Positions 22,886-35,612 of a DNA stretch of 64,000 nt are shown here, one piece after another (within the stretch, counting starts at the first letter, position 1; each line of letters starts with the position of its first letter). This stretch comes from Icerya purchasi. Lineage: Eukaryota; Arthropoda; Insecta; Hemiptera; Monophlebidae. The stretch is taken from the NCBI GenBank assembly GCA_039619475.1, contig CM077115.1, positions 310,262,734 through 310,326,733 on the forward strand. Direction: 5' to 3'. Under the pieces are notes generated by a model. It did no database searches. It saw only the letters and a list, made by a program, of their open reading frames with translations, and was not told the DNA's origin. A program made the translations under genes and the position numbers.

Positions 22886-23999
22886 TAAAACGTTTTTCTA
22901 TATAATTGCAGCTATTCTTGACGAAAGAGACATGGAGAAATGTTCACAATTTAGTCTCTTGTAAAAACTATCGATTTAGCTTAAAACGGCATACAAAGTT
23001 AATAAGGACTCTATATTTCCGCTGTTGAAGTTACTAAAGGGATTTTTTCAGTTTCTTTATTTTTCAGGATTAACTCGATGTATTTAATAAAATTGTTGTC
23101 TTCTACAGTTATTATTATTTAGTACGATAAATCTATTATTATTTTACGTTTCTCATTATAACGATCATATCTGACCTGTCGTAAGTTATGACTTTGTCAA
23201 TAATTACCGATCTATCACTGAATAAAATTGCATCGCTCTAGTCTATATTTATAATATGGTAAATTTAAAGTAGTTATCTTATATTTTCTTAAAGCATAGT
23301 GCTGTATATAATATTTTCAGAACCCAATTACGTCGCTTCAAACATCTTTTCGTAAAGACTGTGTGATCAGTTTTGCTCCTAATTTTGACCAGCGCGAATC
23401 ATTTATCTCGGCGATCTTTGTAACATATTCTATTTTAAATTGTTACCTCTTATATTTCTATTAATGTGTTATTATTAACCTTCGCTCGTATTATTGCTTT
23501 CCACCTTCTCATTGTGACTGAGATATACTTTATGACCTGACTGTCGATTTTATACATATATTTCGAGAGCTTGCAGTATCTACAAATACGGAACCGCTAT
23601 CAAATGATTTTTTATGGTTTATGCAACTTGCAGATTTCTGTTTTTTTCCTTCTTTTTTTTTTTATACGTCTTTTTCGAAATCAGCCCTGTCCATAACACG
23701 ATGGCCAACTATTCTTTACAATACGTGTGGAACTTACTGTAACCCTTTTTCTCTTCCACAATTATATAGCACTTCTTTCCAGATGAACATTAATTTTATT
23801 GACTAAATACACAGTCATTATTTTGTACCGTTTCAGATCGACGGCATTTTATTGGACAAAACTATTTTGGATTCTTCGAAGTGTTGCTTTTTGGAATCAT
23901 CTATGTTATTTCTTCTATTAAATGATTAAGGCTAGTCTTATTGGATTCCCGGTTATTTCATTTATATACACTTAAGCAGCGCTCAGTGGCGATTTTGAA
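22886..23999. other. Non-coding stretch
   Basis: AT-rich with no recognised gene. CAGTGGCGATTTT at about 23990 has the CAGTGGCG form of some hAT termini and might be the end of the adjacent hAT relic, but no partner end was found. Confidence 0.45.
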
Positions 24000-25560
24000 A
24001 AGAAAAATTTAGGCAAGTCAGCAATTTGACAATTTTTATTACGATTTTTTCTGATCGAAATGCGGACAGACTCGATAAAACTAAAAATAAAACCATCAGA
24101 CAAAAAAGTTATAAAACAATATTCACGATAAAGATTTCAAACAAAACTGAAAAATTTTAAAAAGGTTAAATTTCATCTGGCCGAGGGTAGCAAAAATAAG
24201 CAACGATAGGTACGAAAAGCTACTTTTTTATATTTCTAAATCAATGACACGATCTTTTAAGCTGGCATATTTATCAATAATGTCGCTGTAAAAGCGTTCC
24301 GCGAATGAAATTGTTAACAGAAAACAAAACAATTTATAAGCTTCAGGAAATACATCAATACAGTGGCATTACCATACTTTCTGCAATTTCAGATAAAGCT
24401 TGTTTCGAATAGTTTCATCGTTACAAATGTAACGTAGTTTTGTACACAATCTACATAGATTTTTTTTAATAAAAAAAAAAAAGTTGTCGCATTATCCTCC
24501 AGCAACGATTCTACTTTTTTCGTCGGAAATTCGATAGAATATGAAGCAAATTTTGAAAAATTAGCTAATTCGATGTATTTTTCATTAGCTCAATATCGGC
24601 AAATTTGTTTCCCATTTCACTTAAAATGAGATCCAAAATTTCAAAATAAACCCGTCGACGTTTTTTCATTAGATCCTGCTCCACACGCAGGCCCGTGCCC
24701 AGAATTTTGGAAAGGGAGGGGGGGGTGAAAATTTTCTTCGCATATTTATTTTATAAATAAAAATACATTTTTCACTAATATTCATGCTATTAATAATTTC
24801 CATCATCTTGATTTATATATTAATAATTTAAATAAACGAATTACTGTATAAACAATAAAAATTACATATGTTATTGATTATACTCGTAACAAAAAATTTT
24901 GCATAAAATATTAATGAAGTACCTAAGCTATTTCAATTCTCATGAGGGGGGGGTTTAACCCCCAAAACCCACCCCGTGGGCACGGCCTTGTCCATACGTA
25001 GCGATCGTTCTCTTTTGGAAAATTTATTTTCAATATCAGTTATACTTTTACTGTTTTTGAACAACGTCTTAAACAAATTATCCGATCGGAGTTCAGTCGG
25101 AAACCTGGAAACATCTTAAATATTTCGCAAACAAGAGCCAATGTCTAGAGAAAACTTTTGTAAGATATTGTATAATAAGTACTTCGGTTACTTTATAAAT
25201 TTCTTTGAAAACCGAAGAAAGGAAAGTTAATGCAAAATCCTTCGTTTTGTTTAGAAAACCTTCAGCTTGACAGATTACCGTTTACCACCTGTTCAAAACA
25301 GTTTTAAATTTTGGACATTTTTCAACAAGAACATTGATTGATCTTGAATTTAATGACCATCGCGTCTGACCAACAGTGGGTATATGTATATCTATCACAT
25401 TAGCTAACGTCTATGTTCTCTTTACGGAATAATGAAAAAACTCAGATATTCCATTTAAATTTGCGAAAAATAAACAACATTCTGCAATATTATTTACTGA
25501 TTGCTGCAATCCCAAATTCAAACGGTAGCCCATGTAGTGGACAAAAGAAACGTGTGACCA
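24000..25560 (-). pseudogene. hAT-superfamily transposase relic (ZMYM1/DUF4371 type)
   Basis: From 25560 downward on the minus strand, frames read FVHYMGYRLNLGLQQSVNNI, a block with FFANLNGISEFFHYSVKR, then IPTVGQTRWSLNSRSINVL and KCPKFKTVL. After a 303-bp MITE the reading resumes with RRRVYFEILDLILSEMGNKF. These correspond to the FVHCYAHRLNL, FF..L.GI..FF..S.KR and TRW blocks of hAT-derived DUF4371 transposases. The pieces lie in order but in shifting frames with stops. The N-terminal zinc finger and the C-terminal dimerisation block were not found, so both ends are lost or decayed. Confidence 0.72.
24688..24990. mobile_element. 303-bp non-autonomous hAT-type element (MITE)
   Basis: The ends read CAGGCCCGTGCCCAG and, in reverse complement on the right, CAAGGCCGTGCCCAC (12 of the first 14 positions agree). 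They are flanked by 8-bp direct repeats TCCACACG (24680-24687) and TCCATACG (24991-24998). An 8-bp target duplication and a CAG-starting TIR are hAT hallmarks. Removing the element and one repeat rejoins the hAT transposase reading on both sides. G runs lie just inside both ends. It has no coding capacity. Confidence 0.85.
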
Positions 25561-25567
25561 GCTACCA

Positions 25568-25765
25568 TGGGCGTCGTCAACGGGGGGCAAAGGGGGCGGG
25601 TTTCTGGCAAATTGTTCTACTACTTTATTATAAAAGTCTTTCAAATTGTCCATGATTACGCGCCTATGAATACTCATCATGGCCAGTTAATTAGAAAGTT
25701 TCAAAGCTCCAGGGGGGGGGGGGGTGGCGGCACGGCTTTTTCCTGCTCTTCCTTGGCGACGCCCA
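25568..25765. mobile_element. Second short inverted-repeat element with G-rich interior
   Basis: The left end reads TGGGCGTCGTCAACG and the reverse complement of the right end TGGGCGTCGCCAAGG (13 of 15 agree). The interior has a GGGGGGCAAAGGGGG tract on the left and a run of about 13 G on the right. No convincing target duplication was found; at most CTA lies on both sides. It sits at the upstream edge of the hAT transposase relic. Confidence 0.6.
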
Positions 25766-27259
25766 TCTAAAACACTACGACTTTTAATTTAAAACTTTCA
25801 CGTTGACAACTTGTATAAAGCAAAATTGACATTTACTCAATCCCTCAGCCACAAAATCATTTGTATAATCGGAAACATACATTAGCAATTAGTAATTACT
25901 GTCAGTGGGCACTCTGCACTTTCATGATGATTCCAACAAGTTCATTTTGAATGTTCTAATTATTGTTCTGGTTAACTGAAATTATATGAATAAATGTCAT
26001 TCTGTATAAACTTTTTTGAAATACCTATACGGTTTGATACGATTTCACTTGCACTTTCAACTTGTGAAATACATTTACTAATACATATAGTGAAAATATT
26101 TTTTTTTTTTAACGAAAAATATTGATTTATACTTAATTGACTAATCGAATGTAATTGGAAGTTAGTTTCATTTTTTTTTTTTTAATTCAGTCACCCAAAT
26201 GTATTAGATTTGTATTAATTAGTACAATTTTAAAATATTAGAAATTATGTAAAGTCAGTTTAATTGTCATCTATAACAAAGTCTTTAAAAAGATCGAAGA
26301 ATACTAAAAAGAAACATCATTTTAATAATTTCACATTCTTTAATTTTCACGCGAAGTTATATTACTCGGATTAATTTATTGCTATAATAATTTTGTGCTA
26401 TTTAAAAATCTTTTATGACATCATTACTGTTGGAATTGAAATAATTACTTAGATTAGTTGGGAGTAAAATAAAAACTATTCTTGCAGGTGTTTTGTTACT
26501 ATACATTTATTCAGAAAAACCATTTAATAACAAGCAATTCATCGCTTAAATTATATTTTAGTCGCCTTGTATTATATTCAATAAAACAAAGAACTGCGTT
26601 AAATTTGAATAATTTACAGCTTGAAAAAAAACAATCTATTACGTCATAAACTAGTATCCGCAAAAAACCACTTATGGCAAATATATAATTTTTTCTAATC
26701 TGCGTTTTTTTATTTTGCTTTCTTTTGTATGTATGTTATTTAGTTACATTTTTAGCAACTTTATGTTATAATAGTACTAATGTGAAAGAAATACCCTCAA
26801 AAATAAAAAAAGAACATAACATTTTTCATACGCAGAACATCTGTCGTTTATAAAATCGTTTAACACTTTTTGGATCCTTTACACCATAAATTAATTTATT
26901 TTATTACAGGCTCACTAAATTCATAATTACAAATGAATCAAAATTATATATTAACACGGAGTTATTTCTATTAATTTACTGCACCTAAAGTTCACTTAAG
27001 AAATATGCAAACAAATAACTTTCACAAAAATTACATAATCAAAAAATTAAATATTATTTAATTTGTATTCCAAAGCCGTAAGTATAAAAAAAAAAAAAAT
27101 TGACTGTAATTTTGGTCTAACGGAATAATATTATTTATGGAAAACATAATGAACTAAGTGTGACATCAACGATTTAAAATGTGTTCAATAAATCACCTAT
27201 TGAACAATATATTGCTTACACAGTGTGAAACACGGATTTTGAAATGAAGTAAAATGTTA
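25766..27259. other. AT-rich non-coding stretch
   Basis: No gene is seen. T runs lie near 26100-26110 and 26171-26182. Confidence 0.5.
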
Positions 27260-27755
27260 TGATGTCATAAGCGAATCTTACACGGTCAATTATACGCGAA
27301 ACAATCGGGACACCCCAGATGTGTAAATGACGTAATTTCAATTGCATATTAACTTGTTAAAAAATAACGTTATATGACGGAATTATTTGAAAAAATTAGA
27401 TATTCCTATATTATAAATCTATCAATGCAGAAATAAAAAGTTAAAAAATTTATTCGTTATGTTAAAGATGATGACAGAGCATCAAAAAACAAATGTGAAG
27501 GCTGATTTAAACTTAATTTATATACATTTTTTTTACATTTAAGTATTCGAAACAACATTAATATAATAAATTTTTTAACTTTATTTCTGTACTGATGTAT
27601 TTATAATATAAGAATATCTAATTTTTTCAAATAATCCGTCATATAACGTTATTTGATTACAAGTTTATATGTAATTGAAATTACGTCATTTACACATCTT
27701 GGGGTGTCCCGATTGTCTCGTAACACCGGAAGATGCGTAGCTGACATCATGTGAA
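27260..27755. mobile_element. Long imperfect inverted-repeat element
   Basis: The left arm (about 27260-27455) and right arm (about 27567-27755) are complementary. The strongest part starts with ACAATCGGGACACCCC at 27301 and its complement at 27697-27716, followed by GTGTAAATGACGTAATTTCA and further matching blocks for about 150 bp. A weaker match extends some 35-50 bp beyond that in both directions. TA lies directly outside the strong part on both sides (27293-27294 and 27721-27722), but the outer weak similarity makes that a doubtful target duplication. The unpaired centre is about 110 bp. It has no coding frame and is probably a MITE or foldback element. Confidence 0.72.
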
Positions 27756-30418
27756 CTCCATATAAAGTTATAACACTTCTGTATACTCGCTTCAATTTTA
27801 TTTCTTTAATGTGCACTTTGCTAAATGGTAATTAAAGCCAGGCTAAAAAAAAAAAAAATGTGCACTTAAAAAATTGTACAGATTTAAGAAACGCAATATG
27901 TTATTTTTTTAATCATTATGATTATTTTACATGTAGTTTAGGATTAATCTACAAAGTTTAGTAACAGAATAATTTAAGTAAAAATTTTATTTGTGAGAAA
28001 ACGTGGTGAAATATTGTTAATCAAAAATATGTAAAATGGGCCATTTCAAGTTTTGTTATATTATTTGTCTATGACGTAATAAATTACACTGAGTTTGAAA
28101 TTTTAGTTACTCGTGTAATTATATAATTATCGTGCTTTTGTCGAAATATATGTGTAACTACTAAAAAAAAATATTTGACATGCAATACAAAACTAACAAA
28201 ACTTAAAATCACACTCTTACTTTTTAGTTTTTACATTAATTGATTTGTAAGATAGATATAAACTCATGTTGATATAAATTAAAAATATAAACTTTCTCAT
28301 ACTTAAAATAATAAAATTTGGAAAAATATAAAATAACGGAATTAACGAATTTATGATCATTTAAGAACCGAATTTGAACAATGTATATACTAATAGATAT
28401 TAATCACAACGATTATTTATTAGCAATCTTAAATAAGTAAAACGTTTCTGTTCTGCAGCTTAGCGGAAAAACATCTAATGAGTATCTCGTGAAATATAAT
28501 AAAAAAAATGATGTTTTCAATACATATAACTGAATATTTAACTACATTTCTCTAATATTGGATATTTAAATATTAAGCACATCGCTAAGACATTTAAACG
28601 CACTGAACATGCAATGCTTAATTTAATAATAATTCGTCGAACAACTATACTTTGTAAACTTAATAAAATCAACATCAAATATTTAAAACAATTTTTTGGT
28701 ACACGCTGTTAATAAATTAATTGAAATTTCACCTTCTAAGAACTTTTGCACATGCGCATATTTCATTTTGTTAGTGCTCGCTGAACACTATCGAATTAGA
28801 TTTTATTCGTATATTATCGGAAAAAAAAACTCGAACCAGGAAGAAACATATGTTATGAGCGGCATTTTAATTGTTAGAAACACTCTTAATCATAGTAGAT
28901 GATAATACGATTATTTAGAAAAAAATCTTATTACTATTAACGTATTGTAGAAGTAAGTACAATTATGACAATTTGAAAAATTAACGAATGATTGTTAATT
29001 TCTTTATGGATAGTTGATTATTTTATATTCAATTATTTTTGTAAATTGAAATACTTCTATTTTCATAATCTGTGGATATGCTATTAAAATTCGGTTTTTA
29101 ATTTTAAAGTTGTGCTTTTGTTTTATAGTAAAAACACCACATATGATTGCCAGAAATTATATTATTTGCTTTTTAACTTTAATATATAAACTTGATAGTC
29201 CCAATAACGAAAATTTGAATTTTATGTGAAAAATCTAAACCTGATCGAGTAAAGTAGTAATGGCCACACTTATAGTTAAACTGGTTACGATTCGTGTGAA
29301 ATATGCAGTAAGTTTCAGAGGCTTAATTTCTTAGCCTGATTAATTTTTATATGTTTTTGAAGAAATCGTAAAATATTAAAAGAAGTTTTATTTGAAAGTG
29401 TGAATCGCAATTTAATATTAATGACGTATCATTTTTATGCCGAAGGTGAAATGAAACATGCAGTATTTTTGTATAACATTTTCGCATCGATTAGATGTAA
29501 CTTTACAAAATGACATGACCGGCTAAAATTAATTTTTCCATAAGAGTTATAGAATACTATCATCTGAGGGTCCCACGGGTTGTCTACATGGCGAAGTCCG
29601 AAGGATCGAATTTATGTATATACATTGTATTAAATACATAGAAATAAGCCTAATTGTAAGAATGATATTTTATGGTTTTTTAAATGATTAAAATTGCCTG
29701 AGTCTGTTTCTAATCTGATACTGGCACCTTTATTGTCCGTTTCATAAGTAAATATATTTTGCTGTTCCTTGATCGATCTCAATCTTAGACGTTAAGATAA
29801 TGTATTTAATCGTTTCTCCAACCGTTATCTGTTACAAAATTAAATATATTTTTAGCCTTCCACGTAGTCTACTTTTCTAGATTATCTAGCCATATCGTTC
29901 TTCAATCTTTTCATCCATTTTTGTTCACTTTTTCCAACATAATATGTTACATTGAGTCTAATTTCATTTATAATGGATATCACATTCTTATATCTGTACT
30001 GCTATAACTTATAAAATAAAATTAAAACAAAAAAACAAAAAAAACGTAAATATACATTACATAACTTTGATATGCACTGACTGAATAGAGCTTTAAGTCA
30101 ACGTTTCATATTTTTTTATTTATTAAGAATTTATTTTTTGTATTATTTTATCTGCTATTTCTTTATTCTCTTCATTTTCTTTTGCAATCAACTTAAAATT
30201 TTTGGTGTTATCTTCATTAATTATAATTTCATCAGTTTCTAAATGTTACTATTCTTTCCATCGGTTCAGTCAATATATATATTTTTTTTTTTTAATATTC
30301 CTCAGAAATATAATCTTATATTACTATTATTTCAATAATAAATTATTTATTGCGGTCACTTTTTTTTACGCAGAATTTATTCACTCGTACATCGTACCGG
30401 TTACTGCTATACAGAAAT
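27756..30418. other. AT-rich intergenic region upstream of the THG1-like gene
   Basis: 2.6 kb without a recognised gene or repeat border. Immediately before the THG1 start, a T run ends in TTCCTCAG at about 30296-30304, which has the form of a splice acceptor, so an upstream non-coding exon is possible. No promoter element is distinctive. Confidence 0.5.
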
Positions 30419-32885
30419 ATGTCACTAACAGATCAATACGAATATGTAAAAACTTTTGAAAAAGAAGACAAATGTTTACCGAATTCGTGGATTGTTGTGA
30501 GAATAGATGGAAAATCTTTTAGTCGGTTTTCGGAAATACATAATTTTGAGAAACCAAATGATAAAAGGGCACTCGAATTAATGACTCGATCAGCTGCAGT
30601 GGTAATGGAAGAATTTCGAGATATTTGTATCGCATACGGAGAAAGCGACGAATATAGTTTCGTATTTCGAAAAGATACATCAACATTTAATAGAAGAGTA
30701 GACAGTTTAATGTCGACTGTTAATAGTGTATTTACATCCGCATACGTTCTGAACTGGACTGAATTTTTCGCTTACACGAAACTGGTCTACCCACCGAGTT
30801 TTGATTCTCGTGTTGTAGTCTATCCGAGCGATACGAATATTAGGGATTATTTGAGTTGGCGACAAGCGGATACGCACATCAACAATCTTTACAACACAGT
30901 ATTTTGGGCATTGGTACTGAAAGGGAATTATTCTAAACAAAAGGTAATACTTTAAGTTATGGATTTTTAAATTTTTTCCTATTCGTGAACTGTAGATAAT
31001 TCAGTACACAAAGTAATATTCTAAAAAAGTAAATAACTAATAATTAATTATGAAAATGAATACAAGTATAATAAATAATTATAGAAGAAGAAAAAAAACG
31101 AATAAAGTAGTATATGGATTGAGAAATGCAAATATTTAAAGAATTACGACCGTTGAGACAAAAAAAAGATTAAAACAAAGAAAATATGTGTTTATAAATA
31201 AAACGAATGTGATAACTTCGAGGATAACAGAACAATGGAAAAAACAGAAATTATAATTCAATGGATTAAAATGAAAGACAAAAAAAAAAATGAAAGAAAT
31301 GATGTGAAATAATGCGAAATATGAGAATTTTTAGAAAAAATGAATTTTTGAATTAAAAGGTTTATATTAATATCTGTGATCATGTTTTAATTATGAAGTT
31401 TTTTCGATTGTTAGCGAATAAAACTGCCTCGCATATTTTTTCTCCTGATTTTCTTAAAACATTCAGTCGTAACACTGCAGTTTTGAATAAAAAAATGACA
31501 TGAATGACTTTTTATTTAGAATATGTTAAAAAATTATTAGAACAATTGAAAATTAATTATCAATTATTTTCCACTTTTTGGTACCCACCATTTCACGATT
31601 TGAGATATTATTTTCATGTTCTTTAAAGCTTTTAAATCCGTTATTAATAGTTTTTTGTTTTTTTTTCTTTTCTCAAATGTACTATTTAATAACAATGACG
31701 CTTGTTGCGAATATTTTCTTTTGGGGTTTTTTAAAGAAATACATAAATACGTCTAAATGATTTTATAAATGAATCAGTTTTTTGAGAAATCTTGTAAATC
31801 TACTCTGTTTTTTCATAAATTAGTTACTGTAAGTTTTGTTATTCCGTGTACAGGAAGATCACACAATAAATAAGTTACATATTTTTAAATTATCGCCTTA
31901 GTTGTAAGTTGAAAATTTACTAAACCATAAAAAAAAAATCAAAAAATTTTAAATTTACCTTAAAACTAATTTATTTTAAATATTGTTTATAATGGAACAA
32001 AAAAATATTCAATTACAGCTTCCATTGAATATATCATTAGAATTCGGATTTATGCACACTGGAAGAACAAAAAAAAAAAAAAATAGATTAAAATTTAAAC
32101 TGTACACTATTAAATGTATGCTATTAGCTTACTAAAATTAAACGGATTTTTTTATAAATCTATATTTTACATTTGAATTAAAAACGGAATGCATTTAGCA
32201 CCGAAAACTTATAAACTTTTTATACAGTACTTCGTTTCATATCAGTCATAGGGCTTTTTGCACTAATAAAAAATGAACCGTTTCTGATGAAGAGAACTGT
32301 TTGAAAACTATTTGTGAAGAAAGACCTAATTTCAAATAGAACACTATTATCATAAGAATATTTTTTCGCTTCTTGTCTTGTTCTTTTATATTGAATATAT
32401 ATTTATACACTTCATGCTTATATTGTTATATGCGACTTAAATTCTTTTACTAAATTTTTTCCTTTCAATTTTGCATTTTTATAAGTTACCTCTTTATTTT
32501 ATTATATAGCAACATTTACAATAATTCGTTTGTACTTATTTAACAGGCGCAGGAATTTATAAAAACTACTGTTTCTAGTCAAAAACACGAAATTTTATTC
32601 CATAAGTTTGGTATTAATTATAACAATGAACCGGAAATGTTCAAAAAAGGTACTGTATTAATCAGAAAATTAATTCCAACTCCGGGCAGTGGAAAATTGA
32701 GACAATACGTTGTTCCGTTAAATTGTGATATAATTGGAGACCAGTTTTGGAAAGAACATCCTGAAATACTGGGATTGAAACCGTTGCAAATTTATCACAA
32801 ACCACTCAGTGAGCCAGCTTATTTAATAAATAGTTCAAATATATTTATTTCAGGCGATTCAGTCAGAAATGATGGTTCTAATTAG
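30419..32885 (+). CDS. THG1L: tRNA-His guanylyltransferase (THG1-like), two exons
   Basis: Exon 1 is 30419-30943 (175 codons) and exon 2 is 32547-32885 (112 codons plus TAG). The intron has AAG/GTAATA at the donor and TTTAACAG/GCG at the acceptor, phase 0. The 287-residue product has the family's length and order: RIDGKSF with metal-binding Asp30, AKPND-like KPND at 46, [11 protein letters not shown] with catalytic Asp77-Glu78, FNRR at 90, FDSRVVVYP at 128, [17 protein letters not shown] at 144-160, then in exon 2 [20 protein letters not shown] and [16 protein letters not shown]. The enzyme adds the G at position -1 of tRNA-His, required for histidyl-tRNA synthetase recognition. ATG 30419 is the first ATG after an in-frame stop at 30311. 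A C-terminal tail of about 35 residues follows the usual end EHPEIL. No disabling change is seen. Confidence 0.92.
30944..32546 (+). other. Intron of the THG1-like gene
   Basis: 1603 bp, GT-AG borders, AT-rich. It contains an A run near 32070-32084 but no recognised transposon or nested gene. Confidence 0.88.
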
Positions 32886-34690
32886 TTTAATTTTAAATTT
32901 AAGTTAAGAAATATCTGGTAAGTTTATTTATTCATTAATGAGACGTCGAATTATTTAAGAATCATAATTTATTATAATGCAGAAAAAAAAAAGATTTTCT
33001 TTACATTATCGTTTATTGTGACTTAGTTCTAACGTTCGATTAATGTTTATTTTTATTTTGTTAAATTATACTTTAATATTTTATTATTATTTAGTTATAT
33101 GCAAACTTAATTTTAGTCAGTTTTTGCTCACAAAAATATATCTATTCTGTATAATTAAACAGGGACAATGTTAGCATTATACGGTCTCTTTGTAAGCCTT
33201 AGTATTTCTGTACCAAGTATAAAGACAATTTTTCGATCTCAATGGGGAATTATTTTAAATGTCTTTACTGGTTTATTATCTTGCCTGTTTTTATTTCGTT
33301 TCCGTTCAGTTTTTATCGCCCCCCCCCCCCCCCCCCCATTTTTTTTAAAAATAGCCTATTAGTAACGTAATGTCTGGTTTTCAACAGTGTAAACTTTCAT
33401 ACATATTTTGATTTTTTAACCAGTAGCGATATTCTGCATTCATTCATTTCTTTTTTTACAGAAGGCCAACATTTCTCATGTTATAATTTTAATTTGATAA
33501 TGTCAAAACAAAATAGGAGATAAGAATTAAAAATGAATGAGATAAAAATACAAATATGTTACAAGTCGATTAATTTCGAAAGTTATGCTATTCGTGGTGG
33601 TATAAATAAGCATAGTAGGTAAAAAAGAAATATAATATTTTACTGAGTACGTGTGGTGTATGTACGCAATAAAACTGCTCTGAAGGTACCGCCAATCTTT
33701 AAAAAAAGAATTAGTCTTTATGGTGAGTAATCTTTTGCTAGAAAATGACAAAATTTAAGCTAGTATTATAAAAAATAAAAATAGTACTGACTGTTACTAT
33801 TGTACACACCACAAAATAAAAAATCTGCGATACTAGATTAATAAAAATTATATTTTTTACGAACATAATTTCTATTTTCTTTATACAATATAGTGTATCA
33901 TAAATAGAAATATTTATTTGAATAAGTTACATTTTTACCACCACTTAATTTTCAATTGTCTTCTTTATTTAATAATCATGTTATTTTTTGCGATCTTTAC
34001 AATTCGTAACAACTATAATTTTTTCCTTTTGCAAGAATGATACTTGTTTTTTAAAATATTCTTTATTCTGTGTTTTGGTTTTACTTGAATCGTTTACTAA
34101 TTTTTTTTTTTTTTTTTTTGCAATAACTACAAAATCTAAATTAAAAATATTTACATAATCAATTTTTTCAACAAAAAAAATATAAAAATGAAGGCATTTG
34201 TTGTTCAATATGAAGCTACATAGGAACACGAAACTAATCGGAAAAAAAAAAAAAAACTGAAAAAGAAACATATTTTCGGATTATCAAATATCACGCTTTT
34301 GTTTAATTCTCAAAAAAATAGAAACATTGGAGTAACCATAATGAAAAGGTCGCATCACTATTTATTAATCTGTTAAATACTACTTCCTCAGCCTTCAGCT
34401 GACTTGTTTGATTATTTTTTTGTTTCGCGCATTTTCAAATATTCAGTATAAAATGTTTTAATTATCTGTAAAACCGTAGTCGCTAATGACCTTGTAGTCC
34501 AAAAGCGACTTGTAAATACAATAAATAAATAAAATAAATAAATATTTTAGTTAATGTTTTTCTTATCTATTGTTTCTAGGAAAAATACAAAATGAATACA
34601 TTTCGGGGGGGAAAAAATATATATTCATAATAAATATCGCATGTGAGTACGAAAGGACCCGCTGATCTTTCGGTTAAGGTATATTAATCT
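32886..34690. other. Non-coding region downstream of the THG1-like gene
   Basis: Contains a C run of about 19 at 33320-33338 and a T run near 34100-34119. No canonical AATAAA lies soon after the THG1 stop, so the polyadenylation site is not identified. No other gene is seen. Confidence 0.5.
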
Positions 34691-35245
34691 TACGAAAATT
34701 GGGTAAACGCCTAGAGGAGTCCCTCCAGTTTATTTTTTGTCTTACTCATACTATGTGAACTAAAACAAACTGTGCATGTTTTCAAAATTTATAATTTGAT
34801 TTTAAATTAAAATAACATTTTTTTGTTAGTAAAGAATTTTGTAAATGTTTTTGAAGCAGGGACATAAAAATATATAAAGTAAAAAATTAAATTTATCACT
34901 GAATATAAAAATAATTTAACCATAAATTTATAACTTTTCAAAACAACAATAAATAATTATAATAATTATTTTAAAATTGTATCTTACATTTTAAAGTCGA
35001 ATTAAAAGTTTTACAACTATTTTTTAAAAATATACATACTCGTATATTAATATTAGAACGATACAGAGAAAATTGAGTGTGACTAAAAACCAGCGGCTTC
35101 ATTTAAGAACTGAAACTGTGAGCTAATCAATTTGTTTATTTGTGAACTAAATTTCAAATTGATTCAACAAAATCCAAAGAACTAAATAATTACATTTCGT
35201 TTTTGCGGTTTTGAATGTGTTGCTTATAATTTAGTTTGTAACATA

Positions 35246-35416
35246 ATGTATCGGCAAATGTGGATTAAATTACCGCGGTTACCAGAACAAAACTGCTTTT
35301 ATCTTCCAGATAATCCAGAATTAGATCACCGAATTTTTTATGAGAGTATGCGATGTATGGAATGGATTGTAAGTAAAGTAAGTCCCATACCCTTGACAAG
35401 ACGCGTCAGGGATTGA
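35246..35416 (+). CDS. Small exon-like ORF of unknown function, split by a SINE
   Basis: 56 codons from ATG 35246, open upstream in the same frame back to about 35186. The composition is unlike the surrounding AT-rich sequence, with LPRLPEQNCFYLPDNPELDH and then FYESMRCMEW. GTAAGT, a perfect splice donor consensus, follows TGGATT at 35369. The same GTAAGT falls in the target duplication of the SINE (35357-35375), and the copy beyond the SINE reads ATGGAATGGGTTAAGTA. Before the SINE arrived the frame would have continued for only about 20 more codons. I do not recognise the protein. It could be an exon of an unseen gene, a fragment of a transposon protein, or chance. Confidence 0.3.
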   Translation: MYRQMWIKLPRLPEQNCFYLPDNPELDHRIFYESMRCMEWIVSKVSPIPLTRRVRD

Positions 35417-35612
35417 GAAGTTAAGGTTCACAATAATGAAATTAGGGGGCCAGTTCCTTTTTCTCGGCCGCCTTTACCTTCCCAGATTTCTCTTGGTACC
35501 TAATTATTTCAGGCTGGTTAAACCTGAGAGCATCTGAAACGAGACAAATCTCGAACCTGTGACTTCTGGTTTGGTAACCAAGCGCTTTAACTACTAGGCT
35601 ACTGCGCTACCC
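35376..35612 (-). mobile_element. tRNA-derived SINE
   Basis: About 237 bp in minus orientation. The head reads GGTAGCGCAGTAGCCTAGT (A-box region) and about 50 bp later GGTTCGAGATT (B box, 35547-35557), the RNA polymerase III internal promoter of a tRNA. A tRNA-unrelated body follows with no coding frame. It is flanked by imperfect direct repeats ATGGAATGGATTGTAAGTA (35357-35375) and ATGGAATGGGTTAAGTA (35613-35629), consistent with target-primed integration. There is no cloverleaf acceptor stem, so it is not a functional tRNA gene. Confidence 0.82.

Noticed and set aside
26630..28090. Inverted TTACGTCAT motifs near 26638 and 28074 as ends of a large element
   Set aside because: Only about 12 bp match and the neighbouring bases do not; too short in AT-rich DNA.
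35540..35612. tRNA gene on the minus strand
   Set aside because: A and B boxes are present, but there is no acceptor stem and the sequence continues into a SINE body with flanking direct repeats.
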